From positions 223,554 to 287,553 of the forward strand of contig NZ_OBMR01000006.1 in the NCBI RefSeq assembly GCF_900218035.1: DNA of 64,000 nt. The letters are read 5' to 3'. Each line of letters begins with the position of its first letter. The first letter of the stretch is position 1. Origin of the DNA: Pseudobutyrivibrio ruminis DSM 9787. GTDB lineage: Bacteria; Bacillota; Clostridia; Lachnospirales; Lachnospiraceae. The translations under genes and the position numbers were made by a program. The notes beneath the pieces are model-generated. The model made no database searches. It was not told the origin of the DNA and saw only the letters and a list, made by a program, of their open reading frames with translations. Below, piece after piece: positions 18,750-26,327 of the stretch.

Positions 18750-19487
18750 TTAGTCGCTGCACTCGCCAATGCAGACGCACATACCAAATACCTCTTTTAC
18801 TCCCCCGCTCTTCAACACCCTGGCCACTTCGTCCATCGTTGTGCCAGTTGTGTAAATATCATCAACTATAAGTACTTTTCTAAATTGTACAACATTTTCC
18901 GTTAGTATAAAAGCTTTTAACAGATTTTTCTTTCTTTTTGTACCGTTTAGCTCCTTCATCGCAACAGTATCTCTTTCTCGTTTCACAATTTTATCTGCTA
19001 CAGGAATTCCTGTTACGTTGCTTAACGCCTTTGCAAATACCACTGCCTGGTTGTAACCGCGCTTATTTTCTTTAGGTCCATACATGGGCACTGGTACTAT
19101 TGCTTCTACATTATTTGCCATTAGCCAGCTGCCATAATTTTTTAATGCGTGAGTTGCAAAAACTTTGCCGTAACATCTCCTATTAGAATACTTGAAACGA
19201 TACATGGCCTCCTTCATTCCGCCTGTGTACCTAAATACTGCTTTTGCCTGATCAAAATGATGCTTATTCTCTTTACAATTATTACAAAATTCTTCTGATG
19301 GATTATTGATTGGTCCTCCGCATTTTATGCAATAAGTGCCACCTACCAGTTTCACTTTTGGTGCGCATCCCTTACAGATTCCCATATCTTTTTCTATTTT
19401 TAATAAAACTTTATCGCAAGCCACACATCGTTTTGGATATAATAACTCTAGGCAAAAGTCTATAATACCTTTGTCGAATTGTTTCAT
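18750..19487 (-). CDS. comFC: ComF-family phosphoribosyltransferase-like protein
   Basis: 245 residues. An N-terminal double zinc ribbon (CVACDKVL...CKGC and CIKCGGPI...CNNC within residues 18-70) is followed by the phosphoribosyltransferase domain with the PRPP loop VLIVDDIYTTGTTMDE near 205. ComFC/GntX proteins act in DNA uptake during natural transformation, where they work with the ComFA translocase; ComFA is not in this window. It heads the comFC-yvyF pair and its start is 69 bp from the divergent lipoprotein gene, so promoters for both must share that short gap. Confidence 0.93.
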   Translation of the reverse strand: MKQFDKGIIDFCLELLYPKRCVACDKVLLKIEKDMGICKGCAPKVKLVGGTYCIKCGGPINNPSEEFCNNCKENKHHFDQAKAVFRYTGGMKEAMYRFKYSNRRCYGKVFATHALKNYGSWLMANNVEAIVPVPMYGPKENKRGYNQAVVFAKALSNVTGIPVADKIVKRERDTVAMKELNGTKRKKNLLKAFILTENVVQFRKVLIVDDIYTTGTTMDEVARVLKSGGVKEVFGMCVCIGECSD

Positions 19488-19556
19488 AAGACTCCTATTT
19501 GACTAATTTGGGATTTCTAATTATTATTTAGTAACTGAATCTTTGAAAGGAATAAT

Positions 19557-20936
19557 ATGAAAAAAAGATTTTTAAGCATAGCATTAGCTGCTACTCTCGG
19601 TCTTTCAACAGTTGCCTGTGGAAGCAACAACGAATCCGAGTCTGAAAAAGAAGTTAATGAAGAATCCACCGAGGATTCATATCAATATAATATATCAGCA
19701 CTCCTATCCGAAGACAATACCTACAATGAAAATCTACTAAAGGGCTTTTCTGATGCCCTTTCAGATTATCTCGGTGATGAGCACTTTGTAATCACTACAT
19801 CTTCCGTATCAGAGGATGCAAGCAGTGACAATATTGCAAACACAGCTGTTAAAAATGGTTCTGATATGATTTTCACCGCTGGAAAGCAAACACTTTCATC
19901 AGCTACATCCGCTACAGATACCATTCCAATCATCGCCACTGGAATTATCGATTTCAAGGGCACACTTAGAATCGCCAGCCTTGATGGTAAATCCTGGGAC
20001 AAAACTACAGGCAAAAATGTTACTGGTATCAGCAGCAAGCCAAGCATCGTTGACCAGGTATCTCTTATGATAGAAGCAACTGACGATTTACAGACTGTCG
20101 GCATTTTCTTCTCACCAGAGGACACCGATGCCATCTATCAGAACGAGATTTTCGAAGCATATCTGGATCAGGCCGGAATTCCTTGGAAGGAATATTTGAT
20201 TCCAGCATCTGATACAGCAACAGATTATGCATTGGAGGAAGAAGAACAAAATTCCACAGCTTTGACTCCTAGTAAATTCGTTGCATTCTCTGCAAAAGAG
20301 GGAATGGATAATAATGTAGTTGCTCTTAACGAAGACTCTGTTTTAGGTTTGAATTCACCATCATCTACACGAGTTGCCCTTCAGTCAGATTTCTGGACTG
20401 GTGGCAAGGTAGTTCGTACATCAAGCAAGGTCGATGATGAGACTTCGGAGTACGAGGAAGAATCTGCTGAATCGACTGATTCGACAAGTGCTTCATCTGA
20501 GGAATCGGAAGAAGAAATCACTCTAGAGTCTCGCATCCAAGAAGCATGCGATGAATGTTCAGCAATCTACATCCCATTTGGCAGCATGCTTACAGACCAG
20601 ATGGATATTATCGGAGAAATCGCTACAGACGAAAAGGTCACAGTTGTTGCTGGCGACACAACAATCGGTGAAAATGCACTTGTAACTCTTTTCTCTGACC
20701 CATATTCACTTGGATATGCCGCCGGTAAAAAAGCAGTACGTGTCTTCAACGGCGACGATATTACAACAATCAAAATCGGCTACGGCAGCTCAGATGATTC
20801 AGTTAAGCTATACAATGGAAAAATCGCTGAGGAGTTTGGAATGGAATTTCCTAAGTCATTCAGCGAAATTGACGAATTTTTAAGCACATATGTGTACGGC
20901 AGCAATACCGCCCGCTATTCTATTGCAGGAGAATAA
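19557..20936 (+). CDS. Lipoprotein, ABC substrate-binding protein (ABC_sub_bind type)
   Basis: 459 residues with a lipoprotein signal peptide ending LSTVAC, Cys near residue 21. The mature part resembles the TrpX/YtvA-like periplasmic-binding fold of ABC_sub_bind: an acidic Ser/Glu linker, then NENLLKGFSDALSDYLG, DMIFTAGKQTL, PIIATGI, and YIPFGSMLTDQMDIIGE in the second lobe. A disordered acidic insertion (about 293-325, rich in Ser, Glu, Asp) interrupts the second lobe. Related proteins bind tryptophan or other small ligands. No permease or ATPase gene is adjacent, so it may be an orphan or sensor. The next gene starts four bases after its stop. Confidence 0.85.
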   Translation: MKKRFLSIALAATLGLSTVACGSNNESESEKEVNEESTEDSYQYNISALLSEDNTYNENLLKGFSDALSDYLGDEHFVITTSSVSEDASSDNIANTAVKNGSDMIFTAGKQTLSSATSATDTIPIIATGIIDFKGTLRIASLDGKSWDKTTGKNVTGISSKPSIVDQVSLMIEATDDLQTVGIFFSPEDTDAIYQNEIFEAYLDQAGIPWKEYLIPASDTATDYALEEEEQNSTALTPSKFVAFSAKEGMDNNVVALNEDSVLGLNSPSSTRVALQSDFWTGGKVVRTSSKVDDETSEYEEESAESTDSTSASSEESEEEITLESRIQEACDECSAIYIPFGSMLTDQMDIIGEIATDEKVTVVAGDTTIGENALVTLFSDPYSLGYAAGKKAVRVFNGDDITTIKIGYGSSDDSVKLYNGKIAEEFGMEFPKSFSEIDEFLSTYVYGSNTARYSIAGE

Positions 20937-20940
20937 ATTC

Positions 20941-22029
20941 ATGATTTTACATGTAATCAAATCCAAAATATATTCAGGGGCAGAAAATGTTGTCTGTCAA
21001 ATTATAAAAGGTCTTTCTGATTGTGAGGAGTTCATTTATATGGCTCCTCATGGTCCTATAGAGGACAAGCTCAAATCTATCGGTCTTTACGACAATTACT
21101 ACGGCATCGATAAGCTCGATGTTGCTTCAATAAAGACAGCTGTTGAAAAGTTTCATCCGACAGTGGTTCATGCCCACGATTTCACAGCCAGCGTTCTTTG
21201 TGCTTTTGCGCTTAAGGGCAGCGTGCCAATCATTTCCCATCTACACAACAATCCACCATGGATTCAAAAATTTCATTATAAGACCATTTCTTATTTGATG
21301 GCCTGCAAGTATATCGACCATATTTTGATGGTTTCCGATGCTGTCAGAGATGAGTATCGCTACACCAGCAAGCTTAAATGCCCTATCACCATCGTGGGAA
21401 ATCCTTTTTCTGTGGATGGGGTGAAGGCTCAGGTGAAGCAGGAGCTTTTCAGCGTAGGTTCGGGTGGCGCTTCGGCCGAGGCTGGTGCGGAGTTCCAGTG
21501 CTACGACAGTGATTTACTATTTGTGGGACGTCTTACTGAGCAAAAGAATCCTATGCTTGTGCTCGAGGTTGCTAAAGAGTTAGCTGAAGCCGGACTAGTG
21601 AAGCGAGTTCGAATTGTAGGTGATGGCGAGTTGATGCCAGAGCTTCAGCAATTTGTTGCTAATGCAGGGCTTTCTGATGTGGTTGTATTGGAAAGATTCA
21701 AAAAGAATTCTTATGACTATATGGCATGCACAGAAGTTTTAATGATGCCTTCTAAGTGGGAAGGTTTCGGCCTTGTTGCTTTAGAAGCTATGTCTCTTGG
21801 AGTTCCCGTTGTCAGCACAAATAACGGCGGCCTTGTCAAAATCATGGATGACAGCTGTGGCTTTGTTTGTGATAGTAAGGAGGAATTTGTTGCTGCTATC
21901 ACATCTCTTTTGACTGATGCGGATTTATATGCTAGCAAATCTTCTGGTGCAACCAAGCGTGCCATGGAATATAATAATATCGATGAGTATTGTGGAAAGC
22001 TGCTAGACATTTACAGATCATTTCAATAG
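20941..22029 (+). CDS. GT4-family glycosyltransferase
   Basis: 362 residues from MILHVIKSKIYSGAENV; the ATG has AGGAG nine bases upstream, within the end of the preceding gene. The GT-B fold is shown by the HLHNNPPW segment, LLFVGRLTEQKNP opening the donor domain and MMPSKWEGFGLVALEAMSLGVPVV with the E-x7-E site near 278. A Gly/Ala-rich insertion (about 165-185) separates the domains. It resembles the gene at 1-816. It is followed 53 bp later by a hexapeptide acyltransferase, a common pairing in exopolysaccharide loci. Confidence 0.92.
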   Translation: MILHVIKSKIYSGAENVVCQIIKGLSDCEEFIYMAPHGPIEDKLKSIGLYDNYYGIDKLDVASIKTAVEKFHPTVVHAHDFTASVLCAFALKGSVPIISHLHNNPPWIQKFHYKTISYLMACKYIDHILMVSDAVRDEYRYTSKLKCPITIVGNPFSVDGVKAQVKQELFSVGSGGASAEAGAEFQCYDSDLLFVGRLTEQKNPMLVLEVAKELAEAGLVKRVRIVGDGELMPELQQFVANAGLSDVVVLERFKKNSYDYMACTEVLMMPSKWEGFGLVALEAMSLGVPVVSTNNGGLVKIMDDSCGFVCDSKEEFVAAITSLLTDADLYASKSSGATKRAMEYNNIDEYCGKLLDIYRSFQ

Positions 22030-22082
22030 AAGGTATGATGGCAGTCGCAATGCTGTTTAACAATCATTATTGGAGATAATTT

Positions 22083-22610
22083 ATGACAAAAAAAGAATAC
22101 AAGGAATTACTCAGAAGTGATTTTTTAAGATATTCAAATGATGATACTTTTATCGGCCGTTTCAAAGCCTATAAAATGAAGCCTGGCTATGCTTGGAGCT
22201 ACTGGTACAGAAAGCTCTGCTACCAGAATTCACATAGCTGGATGAAGCCTCTGGCCTTCATCACCAGGCTTCGCTTTCATAGTGTTGCTGTTAAATATGG
22301 TATCGATATTCCAAGCCACATCAAGCAGATTGGGGCGGGGTTCATGATTGATCATTTTTCATGCATCGTCATTCATGTGGATGCTGTCATCGGAAGTGGC
22401 GTCACAATCCGCCAGGGCTGTGTAATAGGCACAAACGGTCGCGGCGTTCCAGTCATTGAAGATGGCGTAGACATCGGCGCCGGGGCAGCAATCATCGGGC
22501 CTATCACTGTAGGCAAGGGTGCCCGCATCGGAGCCAATGCTGTAGTTGTTCACGATGTTCCTGCCGGAGCCACTGTCGTGGGAAATCCAGGGCATGTGGT
22601 GAGCAAATAG
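22083..22610 (+). CDS. Serine acetyltransferase-like hexapeptide acyltransferase
   Basis: 175 residues. The C-terminal two thirds form a left-handed beta helix of hexapeptide repeats (IGSGVTIRQGCVIG, VDIGAGAAIIGP, IGANAVVVHDVPAGATVVGNPG). The conserved His region DHFSCIVIHVDAVIG, near residue 96, is the CysE-like active site. The N-terminus lacks the long helical domain of true CysE, so it more likely O-acetylates a sugar or a serine on a polysaccharide intermediate. It is in an apparent operon with the preceding GT4. TTGGAG sits seven to ten bases before the ATG. Confidence 0.88.
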   Translation: MTKKEYKELLRSDFLRYSNDDTFIGRFKAYKMKPGYAWSYWYRKLCYQNSHSWMKPLAFITRLRFHSVAVKYGIDIPSHIKQIGAGFMIDHFSCIVIHVDAVIGSGVTIRQGCVIGTNGRGVPVIEDGVDIGAGAAIIGPITVGKGARIGANAVVVHDVPAGATVVGNPGHVVSK

Positions 22611-22652
22611 TGGCGCCTCGGACGATTGTTATTCGTCGTGGTTCGATAGGAT

Positions 22653-23173
22653 GACTATATATTTTCATATCTTTCGGCTTTTATAGTCTCCTTTTTTTGT
22701 TCTGACTATATATTATTCATGTTATTGAATTTTATAGTGCATTTAGTAGTGATATGACTATATATTTCTGTGTTGAGTGGGAATATATAGTCATTTTTGT
22801 TGTAATCTGACTGTTTCTGACTATATCTTTTTATTAGTTTTAGTATATATAGTCATCTTGACTCTTTTGGACTATATCTTTTTAAATTCTTTAGATTTAT
22901 ATAGTAATACTTGCTCTTTTGGACTATATCTCTTCAGCTTTTCTTGTTTATATAGTCACAAATTGCTGTGTAATACTATATATTTATCTATTGTGTGGGA
23001 AATATAGTCATTTTTGTTGTGTTCTGACTGTTTACGACTATATCTTTTTAAACTCTTTAGATTTATATAGTTATGAAGGCTGATTTTTACTATATATCTT
23101 CAGCTTTTCTTGTTTTATATAGTCATAAGCTGCTGTGTGGGACTATATATTTTTCTATCGTGCGCGAAATATA
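22653..23173. repeat. Array A: ten 36-bp palindromic-ended units
   Basis: Ten units begin GACTATAT and end ATATAGTC or TATAGTC, each about 36 bp, with about 20 variable bases inside. Starts are 22653, 22704, 22756, 22819, 22870, 22922, 22974, 23036, 23088 and 23141, that is, steps of 51, 52, 63, 51, 52, 52, 62, 52 and 53 bp. The block of units 5-7 is repeated as 8-10 with an offset of 166-167 bp. The last unit is broken by the 122-bp element; its right end continues at 23296-23301. The array lies between convergent genes. It is not CRISPR: the gaps are 15-16 or 26 bp and the units vary inside. Confidence 0.93.
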
Positions 23174-23295
23174 ACTTCTTGCTGACAGAAAAATGAAATT
23201 GTCAGCAAGAATCCTGCTTTGCAGGACAAGAAAATAGATGAATCTATTTTCTTGGTATTTACGATTTCTGTTTTTCTGATGAAAAACAAAAATCT
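23174..23295. mobile_element. 122-bp multi-hairpin element, copy 1, inserted in array A
   Basis: Identical over 122 bases to 36297-36418. It contains four stem-loops: TTCTTGCTGACA with TGTCAGCAAGAA, TCCTGC with GCAGGA, AAGAAAATAGAT with ATCTATTTTCTT, and GATTTCTGTTTTTC with an imperfect partner at its end. ATA occurs directly on both sides (23171-23173 and 23296-23298), and removing the element plus one ATA restores a complete array unit ending ATATAGTC. It encodes no protein. It looks like a MITE- or REP-like non-autonomous element; the mobilising enzyme is not in the window. Confidence 0.8.
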
Positions 23296-23304
23296 ATAGT
23301 CATT

Positions 23305-23756
23305 TGCTATAAGATTCGGCTAATCTGCAATCTTATAGCATTTTCTTTTTGGGATTTGCTATAAGTTTGAGCAATCCAGTAATCTTTTAGCTGTTTTTTA
23401 GTAGTGTTTGCTATAAGTTTGAGCAATTCTCTAATCTAATAGCAGATTTTCTCAGCTTTCTGCTATAATCTCAGGCTTTTTCCATATCATATAGCAACTC
23501 GGTTTCTATTTCTGCTATAGATTTAAGTTTTTCCCAATTCTTATAGCAACTCAAATTCTATTTCTGCTATAGATTTAAGCTTTTTCCAGTTCTTATAGCA
23601 ACCCGGATTCTATTTCTGCTATAGATTTAAGTTTTTCCCAATTCTTATAGCATTTCATCTTCTATTTCTGCTATAGCTTTAGGGCTTCCTTGATTCTTAT
23701 AGCAACCCCACTCTTATTTCTACTATAAAATCAGGAAAAGCCCCTTATATATAGCA
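23305..23756. repeat. Array B: nine 36-bp units at exact 52-bp period
   Basis: Units begin TGCTATA and end TATAGCA (minor changes in units 2 and 9). All nine are 36 bp and start every 52 bp: 23305, 23357, 23409, 23461, 23513, 23565, 23617, 23669, 23721. The gaps are all 16 bp. Units 5, 6 and 7 have nearly the same interior, and so do 2 and 3; the others differ. The arms differ from those of array A (GACTATA) by the terminal bases but share the TATA core. The exact period implies that length, not just the arms, is kept. Confidence 0.95.
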
Positions 23757-23780
23757 AAAGGCCAGCCCGTATGCTGGCCG
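23754..23780 (-). terminator. Intrinsic terminator of the beta-helix lipoprotein gene
   Basis: GGCCAGC pairs with GCTGGCC at 23760-23779 and is followed on the minus strand by TTTTGC. It is 38 bp from the stop codon of the lipoprotein gene. Confidence 0.7.
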
Positions 23781-23817
23781 AAGCACAAGAGAATTCAAAT
23801 GTGCTTAAAGGAATATA

Positions 23818-25818
23818 TTAGTCTGCGTACTCAGATACTGTGATTGTGTATGAGCTTGTGCCCTCTACGTATACAGTGCCGTCTGCACCAACGATTGAAA
23901 CTGTGTTTCCGTCTTCATCAACGATAGTTCCGTTGTTTGTAAGTGATGTGAGAACTGAGTCGCCTGTAACGATCCACTTAGATGAAGAATCGATTGTAAG
24001 ATTTGCGTAGCCGTCGCCGCCGTTGCCTGCAGCTGACTCATCATCGATGAATGCACCTGTAAGAACTGAACCATCTGTCATTTCCATATCAAGTGTTGAG
24101 ATTGTATCCCAGATGATATCGCCTTCCATTTCCTGGTTGATAGCTGTGAATGTGCACTGTGCTCCGTTCTCTCCGCTTGTTCCCCAACCTCTCTGGTTAG
24201 CGTTTCCTGTAACCTTAAGGAAGAAGTCATTTTCATCAGCGTATGTGATGTCAACGTTTTCAAGAACGAATGTTGACTCTGTATTTGTTGTGTAGAACAT
24301 ACCGCCATTCTTTGCAGTGATGCTGCCGCCTGTCATAGAGAATGTAGAGTTACCTACTTCTGAATCACCTGACATTGACTGGTAAAGGATGATGTTCCAA
24401 TCGCAGTCGTTCTGCTCACTTGTTGGAATGTTACCTGTTAAGTCGCAATCTGTAAGTGTAAGTGAGTTGAGACCTTCGATACATACGGCCTCAGCGCCTG
24501 TTGCTGTAAGTGTTGCATTTGAGATTGTGATATCTGCTGTACAGTAAACTGCTGGTGAGCCTGTACCGTTTGATGTGTATGTACCACCATCAACTACCAT
24601 TGTTCCGCCGCCTCTGTCTGAACGGATTGCAGCTGAAGATTCGCCGTTTGTTTCAATTGTGTTGTCGTTAGCGTAAAGTGTTCCGCCGCCTGCAACGTGG
24701 ATACCACCTGATGTGTTCTGCTGTGTTGTGATTGTTGAATTAGATACATAAGCCACACCATCGCCATATGCGAATACGCCAGCACCACCTGCTGCATCTG
24801 AGTCAATAGTCACATTGTCAACTGTAAGTGTTCCACCTGTAGTTAAAAGAGTAGCGCCAACTCCGTAAAAACTAGAATTGTCGCCACCTGTGCTGTCATC
24901 TGAAGTTCTTGTAATTGTTGAATCCTTAACTGTAACTTCACCATCTGTTACAAGGATTGCATTTTCATCAGTGCCTGTAGAGGCGATTGTCTCGCCCTCT
25001 ACAGTCTCATCTGCATTGTACTCATATAATGCTGAGTATGTAATGTCTGCAGCTGATGTCATGTTTCCACCTGGCTGACCCATGGCTGACTGAGTACCAC
25101 CAAGAATTTCTACTGATTCTACATTTCCGTCTGCATCGAATGTAACTGCAACCTGTGTGCCTACTTCGATGTCAGAGAATGAAATTTGAGCCTGAGCATT
25201 TCCCATATCTGCTGGTGCTTCCCCGTCACCTGATGGAGCTTCGCCCTCTGCTGATGCCTCACTGTCTGCTGGTGCTTCGCCATCGCCTGATGGTGCTTCG
25301 CCCTCTGGCTTGTCACCTGAAGGAGCTTCACCGTCTGGTTTATCTCCTGCTGGAGCCTCACCAGCTGCTGGTGCCTCAGCGCCTGCCTCTACTGTAGCTT
25401 CTGTCATTGCTGTATCATCTGAAGAATCCTCTGTAGCCTCTGTATCTTCTGTTGTCTCTTCATCTGTAGTTTCTTCTGTTGTTTCCTCTGTTGTCTCCTC
25501 TGTAGACTCTTCTGTTGCCGCATCATCTGGCTTTGTAGGAGCTTCGCCATCACCTGATGGAGCTTCACCGCCGCCTGCCATTGCCATAGAGTAAGTTGTG
25601 CTGTCGCTAACTGTGATGTCTGCTGTTTCCTCACCCAATGTAAGTTCATTGTTTTCATAAGTTCCTACGGTGATTGTAAATCCCGTATCACTGACTGCTG
25701 TCACCTCGCCATAGATAGTTTCACTGGCATAAGCTGTTGTGGAATCTGATCCGCAAGCTATCAATGAGCCACAAGCAAGTGCTGCAGTCATCATTAATGC
25801 AGTAAGTCTTTTCCTCAT
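23818..25818 (-). CDS. Secreted beta-helix lipoprotein with acidic and GEAP-repeat linker
   Basis: 666 residues from the ATG at 25816-25818, preceded by GGAGG. The signal peptide ends LIACGSDS, with the lipid-modified Cys near residue 22. After a short domain comes a low-complexity region (about 80-210): repeated TEETTEETTEE-type acid/Thr runs, then repeats of GEAPSGDGEAP and close variants. From about 250 on, right-handed parallel beta-helix-like repeats predominate (VTVKDSTITR, LTVDNVTIDSDA, AYVSNSTITTQQN, TLTDCDLTG), as in pectate-lyase-like or adhesin proteins. No catalytic residues are evident. It may be a surface adhesin or polysaccharide-binding protein. The gene stands alone between array B and a hairpin-bearing spacer. 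Confidence 0.85.
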   Translation of the reverse strand: MRKRLTALMMTAALACGSLIACGSDSTTAYASETIYGEVTAVSDTGFTITVGTYENNELTLGEETADITVSDSTTYSMAMAGGGEAPSGDGEAPTKPDDAATEESTEETTEETTEETTDEETTEDTEATEDSSDDTAMTEATVEAGAEAPAAGEAPAGDKPDGEAPSGDKPEGEAPSGDGEAPADSEASAEGEAPSGDGEAPADMGNAQAQISFSDIEVGTQVAVTFDADGNVESVEILGGTQSAMGQPGGNMTSAADITYSALYEYNADETVEGETIASTGTDENAILVTDGEVTVKDSTITRTSDDSTGGDNSSFYGVGATLLTTGGTLTVDNVTIDSDAAGGAGVFAYGDGVAYVSNSTITTQQNTSGGIHVAGGGTLYANDNTIETNGESSAAIRSDRGGGTMVVDGGTYTSNGTGSPAVYCTADITISNATLTATGAEAVCIEGLNSLTLTDCDLTGNIPTSEQNDCDWNIILYQSMSGDSEVGNSTFSMTGGSITAKNGGMFYTTNTESTFVLENVDITYADENDFFLKVTGNANQRGWGTSGENGAQCTFTAINQEMEGDIIWDTISTLDMEMTDGSVLTGAFIDDESAAGNGGDGYANLTIDSSSKWIVTGDSVLTSLTNNGTIVDEDGNTVSIVGADGTVYVEGTSSYTITVSEYAD

Positions 25819-26327
25819 TTTATGTCCTCCGTTATCTGCATCGGGTTTCCCCAATGGTCAATATTTATCTGCGCTCCAACCTCAGCGCGTTACGTGTTAT
25901 AGTTAACCACCGCATTGTGAAAATTCTCCCGTGCATATTGTGAATATCAGGTGATGATTACTAGAAACTTTCTGAACACATCTTTACGAAAAGATATTGT
26001 CATGTTACTATCATTCAAATTTCAAAGAGTCATCTAGGTATTTTTCAGATTATTCTATAAGCCTGTAGTTCACAAACTCTGATAATTCTTAAGCGAGACA
26101 TGTCGTCGAGCGAAGAATTCATCAGGTTTGTGAACGTAACAGGCGTACTAGGCTAGCCAGTGTCTACATATTGTGAATAATCTGAAAATAAATCTAAATC
26201 TATGGGGTTTTCAAATAGTTTGACTTGTGGTATTATGATAGTAACTATAAATATCGAAATCTTTGCCCTGGCGTAGACAAAGGATTGTCGATGACTCAAT
26301 TTTCAAGGAAGAAAGGAGGGGCGTCTT
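25819..26327. other. 509-bp non-coding spacer between divergent genes
   Basis: Holds the promoters of the divergent lipoprotein (minus) and FliD-like (plus) genes and, in the middle, the long hairpin annotated separately. A TTGACT at about 26220 could be a -35 box of the plus-strand gene, but the -10 is unclear. A short stem AATCTTTG with CAAAGGATT lies at about 26260-26286. No open frame or known riboswitch was recognised. Confidence 0.5.
26041..26189 (+). ncRNA. Long hairpin with GAGACATGTCGTCGA loop
   Basis: An outer 14-bp stem pairs TTTTCAGATTATTC (26042-26055) with GAATAATCTGAAAA (26175-26188). Inside, GCCTGT (26061) pairs with ACAGGC (26139), TTCACAAAC (26069) pairs with GTTTGTGAA (26126), and an A/T-rich stem closes the loop GCGAGACATGTCGTCGAGCG at 26093-26112. 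The 3' internal loop reads CGTAAC. These details recur at 27613-27708 and 31115-31198. An extra GGCTAGCC-containing segment lies between the two 3' arms. The direction is set by the loop motif; it then faces the FliD-like gene, as a possible leader. Confidence 0.65.

Noticed and set aside
22777..23007. A 76-codon open frame within array A
   Set aside because: It is made of the array units themselves, with highly biased Leu/Tyr/Ser/Cys content and no ribosome site.
22653..23756. CRISPR array
   Set aside because: Repeats of 36 bp and regular spacing look similar at first, but the gaps are only 15-16 (or 26) bp, the repeat interiors vary, and there are no cas genes.
25155..25658. Several open frames opposite the GEAP and Thr/Glu repeats
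   Set aside because: They are translations of the low-complexity repeat in other frames.
26200..26327. c-di-GMP riboswitch before the FliD-like gene
   Set aside because: A short stem is present but the conserved core of the GEMM class could not be found.
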